Source: an uncultured Eubacteriales bacterium (GTDB lineage Bacteria > Bacillota > Clostridia > Christensenellales > QALW01). Taken from it: a DNA stretch of 29,211 bases. Position 1 is the stretch's first letter. The number at the start of each line of letters is the position of its first letter. The stretch spans positions 1 to 29,211 of the forward strand of contig URIR01000023.1 in the NCBI GenBank assembly GCA_900547955.1. Reading direction: 5' to 3'. Shown here one piece after another: positions 23,705 through 29,211 of the stretch. Under the pieces are notes generated by a model, which did no database searches, was not told where the DNA came from, and saw only the letters and a program-made list of their open reading frames with translations. The position numbers and the translations under genes were made by a program.

Positions 23705-24592
23705 ATGCAGAGCATATACGATATAAAAAATCGTCTTAAATCGGTAAACAGCACAGTAGAGCTTACAAGAGCAATGTATCTTATAAGCGCGAGCCGTATA
23801 AGGAAGGCCATGCGGCTTTATGAGAGCACGGACGTATATTTCAGGCATGCGCGCAGGGCTTTGAAGCACATTCTTGTAAATATGCCCAGCATTTCGCATA
23901 AATTTCTGCAGAGCGAGCATGACGAGCATAAGGATACGGCTTATATAGTGATTGCCTCCAATAAGGGTATGGCAGGCGGCTACAATCACGACATATGCAC
24001 CGCGGCGCTGGAGCATATGAAGTCGTGCAAGGGCGGAATAACCCTTTTTACCGTAGGCAGCATGGCGGCTTCTTTTTTTAAGAGGGAAGGCTATAAGATA
24101 GAATACGAATATACTTCGATTATGAACGACCCGACCATTTCGGCGGCGCGCCGCATGATGGAGGGTATAAACGAGCGTATAGAGCATAACAGCATAGACC
24201 AGGTATACGTCGCTTATACGCATATGGACAGCACAGTAGTGCAGACGCCCAGGGTGGAACGGCTGCTTCCTTTGCTTTTGAGCGATTTTGAGGACGTAAC
24301 CTTTCGGGATGAATTTGTGCAGGCACATGTAATGTATGAGCCTGACCCAGTTACTGTTATAAACGCGCTTGTACCTCAGTATTTGATGGGTATGCTTTAT
24401 GGGATGCTGGTACAGGCCTATGCCAGCGAGCACAGCGTAAGGATGCGCGCTATGGACGAGGCTACGCGCAACGCTGAAGAGATGATAGGAGAGCTGGAGC
24501 TGAAATATAACGGCGCGCGTCAGGCGGCTATTACGCAGGAGATAACAGAGATAGTTTCGGGCGCGGGCGCAGTAGACGGCGTCAGCCGTTAA
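23705..24592 (+). CDS. atpG: ATP synthase F1 subunit gamma
   Basis: The 295-aa central stalk subunit. The N-terminal helix DIKNRLKSVNSTVELTRAMYLISASRIRKAM and the C-terminal helix ASEHSVRMRAMDEATRNAEEMIGELELKYNGARQAAIT are the conserved coiled-coil that turns inside the alpha/beta ring. The Rossmann-like middle includes IVIASNKGMAGGYNHDI (family: SDRGLCGGYN). The KMVSAAKL element of typical gamma reads YLISASRI. GAGGAG before the stop of alpha serves as its Shine-Dalgarno. Confidence 0.94.
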   Translation: MQSIYDIKNRLKSVNSTVELTRAMYLISASRIRKAMRLYESTDVYFRHARRALKHILVNMPSISHKFLQSEHDEHKDTAYIVIASNKGMAGGYNHDICTAALEHMKSCKGGITLFTVGSMAASFFKREGYKIEYEYTSIMNDPTISAARRMMEGINERIEHNSIDQVYVAYTHMDSTVVQTPRVERLLPLLLSDFEDVTFRDEFVQAHVMYEPDPVTVINALVPQYLMGMLYGMLVQAYASEHSVRMRAMDEATRNAEEMIGELELKYNGARQAAITQEITEIVSGAGAVDGVSR

Positions 24593-24606
24593 AGGAGGAA
24601 TGGAAG

Positions 24607-26004
24607 TTGGAAGGCAAGGTTAGCCGTATAATAGGCGCCGTAGTGGATGTTGAGTTTTCTGATACTGCGGTGCCCAAAATACATGATGCAATCAAAGTGC
24701 CTATGGACGACGGGCATATCGTTTGGCTGGAGACGGCGCGGCTGCTGCCGGAAAATGCCGTAAGATGCATTTCGCTTAACGCTACCGAAGGCATGTACCG
24801 CGGCATGAAGGCTATAGCTACAGGCCAGCCCATAACGGTCAGCGTAGGAGAAGAAACCTTAGGCCGCACAGTAAATGTAACGGGCGAGCCTATAGATAAT
24901 AAAGGTCCGATAAAAGCGAAAAAAGCCATGCCCATACACAGGCCGGCTCCCGATTATGCGCATCAGAGCTTTAAGACAGAGGTGTTGGAGACGGGCATAA
25001 AGGTTATAGATTTGCTGGCGCCCTATGTACGCGGCGGCAAGATTGGTCTTTTCGGAGGCGCGGGCGTAGGGAAAACCGTGCTTATATTGGAGATGATAAG
25101 AAATATAGCGACCGAGCACGGCGGATATTCAGTATTTACCGGTGTAGGCGAGCGTTCGCGCGAGGGCAGCGACCTTTTGGAGGAAATGACCAGCTCGGGA
25201 ATAATTGAAAAGACGGCGCTTGCCTTCGGGCAGATGAACGAGCCGCCGGGCGCGCGCATGCGCGTAGCCTTTACCGGGCTTACAATGGCTGAATATTTCA
25301 GGGATGAAATGAAAAAGGACGTGCTCCTTTTTATAGACAATATTTTTAGATATATTCAGGCGGGTTCGGAGGTTTCGGCGCTTTTGGGACGTATGCCGTC
25401 GGCCGTGGGATATCAGCCCACACTTTCTCAGGAGATGGGCGAATTGCAGGAGCGGATAACCAGCACCCCCAACGGCTCCATAACCAGCGTTCAGGCGGTA
25501 TATGTTCCGGCTGACGACCTTACCGACCCTGCTCCGGCGACCACATTTTCTCATTTGGATGCAACTACCGTGCTTTCGCGTTCCATTGCGGAGATGGGCA
25601 TATATCCTGCGGTAGACCCGCTGGATTCTACTTCCCGAATTTTAGAGCCGTCTATTGTGGGGGAAGAGCATTATCGTGTGGCGCGCAGAGTTCAGGAGAT
25701 ACTTCAGAGGTATAAAGAGCTTCAGGATATTATAGTAATATTGGGCATGGATGAATTGAGCGAGGAAGACAAGCAGACCATTCTGCGCGCCCGTAAGATA
25801 CAGAAGTTTCTTTCTCAGCCTATGTTTGTGGCTGAAACCTTCAGCGGTATTCCAGGCAAATATGTGCCTATTGACAAGACCATAGACAGCTTTGCGCAGA
25901 TTGTAGACGGAAAGGCTGACGACATACCGGACGCGGCTTTCTTTATGGCTGGAGATATAGAGGATGTGCGCGCTAAGGCGGCGGCGCTGGAGGGTAGTGA
26001 ATAA
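24607..26004 (+). CDS. atpD: ATP synthase F1 subunit beta
   Basis: The 465-aa catalytic subunit has P-loop GGAGVGKTV, the catalytic Glu region GVGERSREGSDLL (usual GERTREGNDLY), DNIFRYIQAGSEVSALLGRMPSAVGYQPTL (usual FRFTQAGSEVSALLGRMPS) and the DELSEEDK motif, the DELSEED lever. The start is TTG at 24607, set by AAAGGAGG ending 8 nt upstream; the nearer ATG at 24600 is in another frame and stops after seven codons. Several normally invariant positions are changed conservatively, consistent with a divergent enzyme co-evolving with the unusual alpha. Confidence 0.96.
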   Translation: MEGKVSRIIGAVVDVEFSDTAVPKIHDAIKVPMDDGHIVWLETARLLPENAVRCISLNATEGMYRGMKAIATGQPITVSVGEETLGRTVNVTGEPIDNKGPIKAKKAMPIHRPAPDYAHQSFKTEVLETGIKVIDLLAPYVRGGKIGLFGGAGVGKTVLILEMIRNIATEHGGYSVFTGVGERSREGSDLLEEMTSSGIIEKTALAFGQMNEPPGARMRVAFTGLTMAEYFRDEMKKDVLLFIDNIFRYIQAGSEVSALLGRMPSAVGYQPTLSQEMGELQERITSTPNGSITSVQAVYVPADDLTDPAPATTFSHLDATTVLSRSIAEMGIYPAVDPLDSTSRILEPSIVGEEHYRVARRVQEILQRYKELQDIIVILGMDELSEEDKQTILRARKIQKFLSQPMFVAETFSGIPGKYVPIDKTIDSFAQIVDGKADDIPDAAFFMAGDIEDVRAKAAALEGSE

Positions 26005-26006
26005 TT

Positions 26007-26426
26007 ATGACTCCGTTTAAGCTGGAAATAGTCACTCCTGAACGCACGTTTTATAAAGGCATGTGCGAATCAATAGTACTGGATACTGGTTCTGGAAAAA
26101 TGGGAGTGCTTTACGGCCATGTGCCCGTGGTGGTTTCTCTTCCTCCTAGTGAGATAGTTGTAAAAATTGACGGGCTAGATAAAACGGCGGTTTGTTCGGG
26201 GGGATTTATGGAGATGCTGGGCAAGCGCGCTTACATTTTTGCGCAGAGTATAGAGTGGCTGGAGGAAATAGATGTTAAGCGTGCCATGGATGCGGCGCAG
26301 CGTGCCAGGCGCAAGCTGGAGACCGCAGACAATAAGTATGACCGTCAGCGTTATATTTGGGCTTTAGAAAGGGCGGAGACCAGGCTAAAGGCAATAGAGA
26401 AGAAGCAGAGGGATATTACTAAGTAA
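26007..26426 (+). CDS. atpC: ATP synthase F1 subunit epsilon
   Basis: The 139-aa epsilon subunit has the N-terminal beta-sandwich (FKLEIVTPERTFYKGMCESIVLDTGSGKMGVLYGHVPVV) and a C-terminal helical hairpin rich in charged residues (AMDAAQRARRKLETADNKYDRQRY...). It regulates ATP hydrolysis and joins gamma to the c-ring. It follows atpD by 2 nt with a GGAGGG Shine-Dalgarno and is the last gene of the operon. A chain of hairpins starts 9 nt after its stop. Confidence 0.93.
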   Translation: MTPFKLEIVTPERTFYKGMCESIVLDTGSGKMGVLYGHVPVVVSLPPSEIVVKIDGLDKTAVCSGGFMEMLGKRAYIFAQSIEWLEEIDVKRAMDAAQRARRKLETADNKYDRQRYIWALERAETRLKAIEKKQRDITK

Positions 26427-26556
26427 TAAATGGCTGCGCCCAGCCTTTAGGCTGGGCGCAAAGTCTCAAGGTATTCCGGAAAGCAAAGCTTTCCGGAATA
26501 CCTTGAGACTTTGCGCGTTTTGGCGCCATAGGCGCCAAAACGCGCAGTAGTTTATT
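26425..26556. repeat. Three tandem hairpins with imperfect closing stem
   Basis: Three perfect hairpins in series: 12 bp (26435-26446 with 26449-26460), 29 bp with an AAA loop (26456-26484 with 26488-26516) and 15 bp with an ATA loop (26513-26527 with 26531-26545). GCGC units are shared at the joints. An outer stem, AATAAA..CTGCGC with GCGCAG..TTTATT (26425-26439 with 26542-26556), closes the set with a 3-bp internal mismatch. The plan matches the two three-armed elements near 18.4 and 19.9 kb, though the sequence is different. It probably also ends the atp transcript. Confidence 0.8.
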
Positions 26557-26567
26557 TTAAAAGCTGA

Positions 26568-26620
26568 TTTTATAAGTTTAATTGCGGCGCCTTTTAGGCG
26601 CCGCAATTAAACTTATAAAA
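26568..26620. repeat. 25-bp perfect hairpin at the composition junction
   Basis: The arms 26568-26592 and 26596-26620 are perfectly complementary around a TTT loop, with core GCGGCGCCT/AGGCGCCGC. Sequence immediately to the right is AT-rich DNA of a different character, and the pairing ends exactly at 26620, so the hairpin marks the junction. Confidence 0.85.
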
Positions 26621-26983
26621 AATATAAAAGAAGCAATAAGAATTGATGATAAACAAGAATATTATACAACATTAGGAGCTCTTTATTTAACTGAAGGAAA
26701 AAATGAAGAAGGAATAGAAAATATTCGTAAAGCGTATTCTATGAATGAAAAAGATGTTAGAGCATTAAATAATGCGGCTTATTATTATTTAACAATTGAA
26801 AAAGATTTATTAAGAGGATTTGAAAATCTTAAAGCAGCTTATTCAGAGGTACCTATAGGTTTAGATGAAGAGGATAGAAAAACAATAATAGAAAATTATG
26901 CCATAATGAAAAAAGCTTATGATAAATTTATGGAAGATGATACTAAAGAATTTAATATAACAGGATTAAAATTAATATATTAA
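26582..26983 (+). CDS. TPR-repeat protein fragment, 5' truncated at junction
   Basis: The open frame runs 133 codons from a TTG at 26582, but its first 13 codons are the right half of a GC-rich hairpin and are not a plausible native start. From 26621 the frame reads as AT-rich Clostridium-type coding DNA with tetratricopeptide-like helices: EYYTTLGALYLTEGKNEEGI, then VRALNNAAYYYLTIEKDLLRG and NLKAAYSEV. It has no start codon or Shine-Dalgarno of its own, so the true 5' end appears to be missing. The stop is followed directly by a terminator. Its function is probably protein-protein binding. Confidence 0.6.
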   Translation: MRRLLGAAIKLIKNIKEAIRIDDKQEYYTTLGALYLTEGKNEEGIENIRKAYSMNEKDVRALNNAAYYYLTIEKDLLRGFENLKAAYSEVPIGLDEEDRKTIIENYAIMKKAYDKFMEDDTKEFNITGLKLIY

Positions 26984-27006
26984 AAGTGCTTTTTAGCACT
27001 TTTTTT
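26982..27006 (+). terminator. Terminator after TPR fragment
   Basis: AAAAGTGCT (26982-26990) pairs with AGCACTTTT (26995-27003) around TTTT, followed by a T-run to 27006. It overlaps the stop codon, a typical compact intrinsic terminator of low-GC Clostridia. Confidence 0.85.
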
Positions 27007-27036
27007 ATAAATATTTTTAGAGGGGTTCTGAGGAGT

Positions 27037-27158
27037 ATGGAATTATTAAAGACAGATATAAGAAATTTAAATTATACAGGAAAAATGGATAAAAAAGACA
27101 TACATTAAAGTTTAAGGATGTCTATTTACCTCCAACTATATTTACTGAAAATGAATAA
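27037..27158 (+). pseudogene. Small ORF with apparent -1 frameshift at A6G
   Basis: A frame opens at ATG 27037 after GAGGAG (27030-27035) and stops at 27106-27108 (23 aa, MELLKTDIRNLNYTGKMDKK...). A second frame picks up at the A6G run (27091-27097) and continues HTLKFKDVYLPPTIFTENE to TAA 27156-27158. A single missing A, or a -1 slip on AAA AAA G, would join them into about 40 residues. The joined frame is the same as that of the next ORF, separated from it by only this stop and one codon. The product is unrecognised; a sequencing error, decay or real frameshifting are all possible. Confidence 0.3.
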
Positions 27159-27161
27159 TTA

Positions 27162-27446
27162 ATGAATAAAAATCCAATTGAAGAGATTAAATCTGAAGAT
27201 GAGAAAGCATATATAGTTTTAATGAAGAAACAAGAATATAATAATAAAGAAAGTAATGAATCCTTTATATTAGGTGCATTTAAGGATGGAAAAATCCTTG
27301 ATGAATATTATATAAGAGAAAATAATGGAGAATTTATAAAGGTTAAAAAGTATAAAGATGTAAAACTTACAGAAGGAAGTAATATTATAGAGCTATCATT
27401 AAATGGAGCAGATGTAACAAGCAAAATAGAAGTAAGTTTTAAGTAA
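27162..27446 (+). CDS. Hypothetical protein, 94 aa
   Basis: The predicted product is a small, soluble, Lys/Glu-rich protein with a probable beta-rich C-terminal half (ILDEYYIRENNGEFIKVKKYKDVKLTEGSNIIELSLNG). I do not recognise the family. No signal peptide or membrane segment is visible. There is no Shine-Dalgarno before the ATG, and the frame is continuous with the preceding small ORF apart from one stop, so this may be the main part of a broken gene of about 135 codons. Confidence 0.45.
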   Translation: MNKNPIEEIKSEDEKAYIVLMKKQEYNNKESNESFILGAFKDGKILDEYYIRENNGEFIKVKKYKDVKLTEGSNIIELSLNGADVTSKIEVSFK

Positions 27447-27611
27447 TAAATTTTTAAGGTTCAAAATTTATGGAGGAGTATAAAGCAGAATTGATTTAAT
27501 TTTATAATTTTACTAAAATAAAAAAAATTCAAAATATAAATAATTCTACTTTTCAGTAAATTATCTTTATGATATTATAATTATGATAAGAAAAGAATGG
27601 TTTAAAAACAT

Positions 27612-27680
27612 TTGTAACAATAAAATCAAATAATAAATATTTTTTTTGTTACAATTTGCAGAAAATTTTAAAAGTATAAT
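27612..27680 (+). promoter_or_regulatory. pfkA upstream region: inverted repeat and -10
   Basis: TTGTAACAA (27612-27620) and TTGTTACAA (27646-27654) form a perfect 9-bp inverted repeat with a 25-nt AT-rich spacer. TATAAT follows at 27675-27680, 40 nt before the ATG. The right arm overlaps the expected -35 zone, so the repeat could be a repressor site or simply a weak stem. The whole 27447-27719 gap is otherwise AT-rich without genes. Confidence 0.4.
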
Positions 27681-27719
27681 CATTTTAAAAAATAACTAAA
27701 TTGGTAGGGGGAATTTTTT

Positions 27720-28820
27720 ATGTCACAACAAGTAAAAAAAATAGCATTATTAACTGGTGGGGGAGATTGCCCAGGTTTAAATGCAGTAATAAGAGCTGTA
27801 ACAAGAACTGCTATACTAAATTATGGAATGGAAGTAATAGGTTATAAATTTGGTTATAGAGGATTATACAATAATGATTTCATGCCTCTAACTTTAGATA
27901 GCGTTTCTGGAATACTAAATAGAGGAGGCACTATTTTATATAGTTCAAATAAAGATAATTTATTTGATTATTTAGTTGAAGAAAATGGTGTTATGGTAAA
28001 AAAAGATGTTTCAGATGTTGCAGTTGAAAATTTGAAAAAAGAAGGAGTAGATGTATTAGTAGTAATCGGTGGAGATGGAACTTTAACTTCTGCAAGAGAT
28101 TTCGCAAGAAAAGGTGTAAAAGTTATAGGAGTACCTAAAACAATTGATAATGATTTAGCATCTACAGATGTTACTTTTGGATTTAATACAGCTATTGATG
28201 TAGTAACAGAAGCATTAGATAGATTACATACAACAGCAGAGTCTCATCATAGAGTTATGCTTTGTGAAGTTATGGGTAGAGGTGCAGGATGGATTGCGTT
28301 AGAAGCAGGAATTGCTGGTTCTGCTAATGTAATATTATTACCTGAAATTCCATACGATATTAATAAAATTGTAGAGAAAATAAAGGAACGTGAAGCAGCA
28401 GGAAAACAATATAGTATAATTGTAGTTGCAGAAGGTGCAAAACCTAAGGATGGGGAAGTAGTAGTTGCCAAAATAGTTGCGGATAGCCCTGATCCTATTA
28501 GATTAGGTGGAATAGGTAATAAATTAGCAGAGGATTTAGAAAAAGTTCTACCAGGAAAAGAAGTTAGATGTACAGTTCTTGGTCATATACAAAGAGGTGG
28601 AACAACATCAACATATGACAGAATTCTGTCAACTAGGTATGGAGTAGCAGCAGTTGAATTAATAAATGAAGAAAAATTTGGAGAAATGGTTTGTTTAAAA
28701 GATGGTAAAATCTCAAGTGATAGCTTAGAAAATGTTATAGGTCAAAAATCAAAGCTAGTTGATCCTAATGGAGAATTAGTAAATGTGGCAAAAAAAGTAG
28801 GTATTTCTTTTGCTGATTAG
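27720..28820 (+). CDS. pfkA: 6-phosphofructokinase (ATP-type, group III)
   Basis: The 366-aa enzyme phosphorylates fructose 6-phosphate in glycolysis. Motifs: GGGDCPGLNAVIR (13-25), GGDGT (117-121), the catalytic PKTIDND (139-145, D143 as base) and MGRGAGWIAL. Gly120 at the position that is Asp in pyrophosphate-dependent enzymes points to ATP as donor, while Lys140 is the group III feature (Gly in E. coli Pfk). Length is that of group III enzymes (about 340-370) rather than the 320 of classic Pfk. A GGTAGGGGG Shine-Dalgarno precedes the ATG. AT-rich codon use matches the Clostridium-like tail. A terminator follows. Confidence 0.93.
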   Translation: MSQQVKKIALLTGGGDCPGLNAVIRAVTRTAILNYGMEVIGYKFGYRGLYNNDFMPLTLDSVSGILNRGGTILYSSNKDNLFDYLVEENGVMVKKDVSDVAVENLKKEGVDVLVVIGGDGTLTSARDFARKGVKVIGVPKTIDNDLASTDVTFGFNTAIDVVTEALDRLHTTAESHHRVMLCEVMGRGAGWIALEAGIAGSANVILLPEIPYDINKIVEKIKEREAAGKQYSIIVVAEGAKPKDGEVVVAKIVADSPDPIRLGGIGNKLAEDLEKVLPGKEVRCTVLGHIQRGGTTSTYDRILSTRYGVAAVELINEEKFGEMVCLKDGKISSDSLENVIGQKSKLVDPNGELVNVAKKVGISFAD

Positions 28821-28828
28821 GAAATTAT

Positions 28829-28858
28829 AAGTGGTGGAGATTTACTTCACCACTTTTT
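28829..28858 (+). terminator. Terminator after pfkA
   Basis: AAGTGGTG (28829-28836) pairs with CACCACTT (28848-28855), followed by TTT. It starts 8 nt after the pfkA stop, so pfkA is probably transcribed alone. Confidence 0.85.
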
Positions 28859-28882
28859 AGTTTAAATTATTTCAAGGGACAC

Positions 28883-28911
28883 TTCAAAATTTTCTGACAA
28901 TATGCTATAAT
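28883..28911 (+). promoter_or_regulatory. Promoter of the partial serine-hydrolase-like gene
   Basis: A perfect TATAAT at 28906-28911 lies 17 nt after TTCAAA (28883-28888, four of six bases match the -35 consensus). The ATG follows 41 nt later with a GGAGGG Shine-Dalgarno (28943-28948). Confidence 0.65.
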
Positions 28912-28952
28912 CAGAATAGGCAAAGAATACAGTAAGAAAGCTGGAGGGTATT

Positions 28953-29211
28953 ATGAAAGAGATAAAGAAATATTTAGAATCAAGAATTGGAACATATGGA
29001 TTTTTTTTCGAAGATTTAAAAAGTGGTTATATTTATGGATATAATGAAAACGTTCAGATGACGGCAGCAGGTTGTATGAAGTTGCCTATAGCAGTATCTT
29101 TAATTAAGGCTGAAGAAAATAAAAAAATAGATTTCTTAGATAAAATTAAAATTGACAGCAAAGATAAAGTATATGGAACAGGAATAATTCATGAATTTAA
29201 TGAAAGAGAGT
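28953..29211 (+). CDS. Class A beta-lactamase-fold (serine hydrolase-like) protein, 3' partial
   Basis: The first 86 residues of a gene that runs off the window. The pattern GTYGFFFEDLKSGYIYGYNENVQMTAA, then CMKLPIAVSLIKAEENKKIDFLDKIKI and YGTGIIHEF matches the N-terminal part of the beta-lactamase2/class A penicillin-recognising fold. The active-site SxxK should read Ser-Cys-Met-Lys; here it is Gly40-Cys41-Met42-Lys43 (codon GGT at 29070-29072), so the nucleophile is absent at the expected place. There is no signal peptide, suggesting a cytoplasmic, possibly non-catalytic binding protein. The SDN and KTG motifs lie beyond the window. Confidence 0.7.
   Translation, partial: MKEIKKYLESRIGTYGFFFEDLKSGYIYGYNENVQMTAAGCMKLPIAVSLIKAEENKKIDFLDKIKIDSKDKVYGTGIIHEFNERE

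Noticed and set aside
26425..26620. CRISPR array.
   Set aside because: The repeats are inverted and of different sequence and length; no regular direct repeats or spacers.

Overview
The window holds two kinds of DNA joined near position 26,620. Positions 1 to about 26,567 have a mid-range GC content and carry typical Firmicutes/Clostridia genes: a pst-pho operon, the rpmH-rnpA-yidD-yidC-jag cluster, a GldA/F/G-type ABC operon, dnaB and an F-type ATP synthase operon. Isoleucine is written mostly as ATA although the rest of the coding sequence is not AT-rich. The intergenic gaps are crowded with long perfect inverted repeats. From about 26,621 to the end the DNA is very AT-rich, with AGA/TTA/ATA codon use. 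It looks like Clostridium sensu stricto: a 5'-truncated TPR protein, a phosphofructokinase and the start of a class A beta-lactamase-fold protein. Because a coding frame is cut at the junction, I read this as a chimeric contig join at a hairpin or, less likely, a recent insertion.

Layout. 1-6,624 (+): pstS, pstC, pstA, pstB, phoU, a PhoB-type regulator and a PhoR-type kinase, mostly with 0-4 nt overlaps, behind a promoter with Pho-box-like repeats. A 33-bp perfect inverted repeat separates this operon from a convergent M1 metallopeptidase gene (6,726-8,231, -). 8,721-11,478 (-): jag, yidC, yidD, rnpA and rpmH (44 aa), transcribed from a clear sigma-A promoter. 11,762-16,560 (-): an ABC operon of ATPase, ABC-2 permease, GldG-like and DUF4340 proteins. 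16,809-18,137 (-): dnaB. 18,526-19,710 (-): a PLP-dependent alpha-oxoamine synthase resembling serine palmitoyltransferases, bracketed by two related three-armed inverted-repeat elements. 20,290-26,426 (+): the ATP synthase genes.

The most unusual gene is in the ATP synthase operon. There is no separate delta gene. A domain matching only the C-terminal half of delta is fused in frame to the N-terminus of the alpha subunit (624 aa, about 122 residues of extra N-terminus). The operon order is a, c, b, (delta-CTD)-alpha, gamma, beta, epsilon. Since F1 has three alpha subunits, this implies three delta-CTD copies per enzyme or processing of the fusion. Other points of note are a PstS whose two halves are in permuted order, a family of three-hairpin cruciform elements, and a beta-lactamase-fold protein with Gly at the expected catalytic Ser position.
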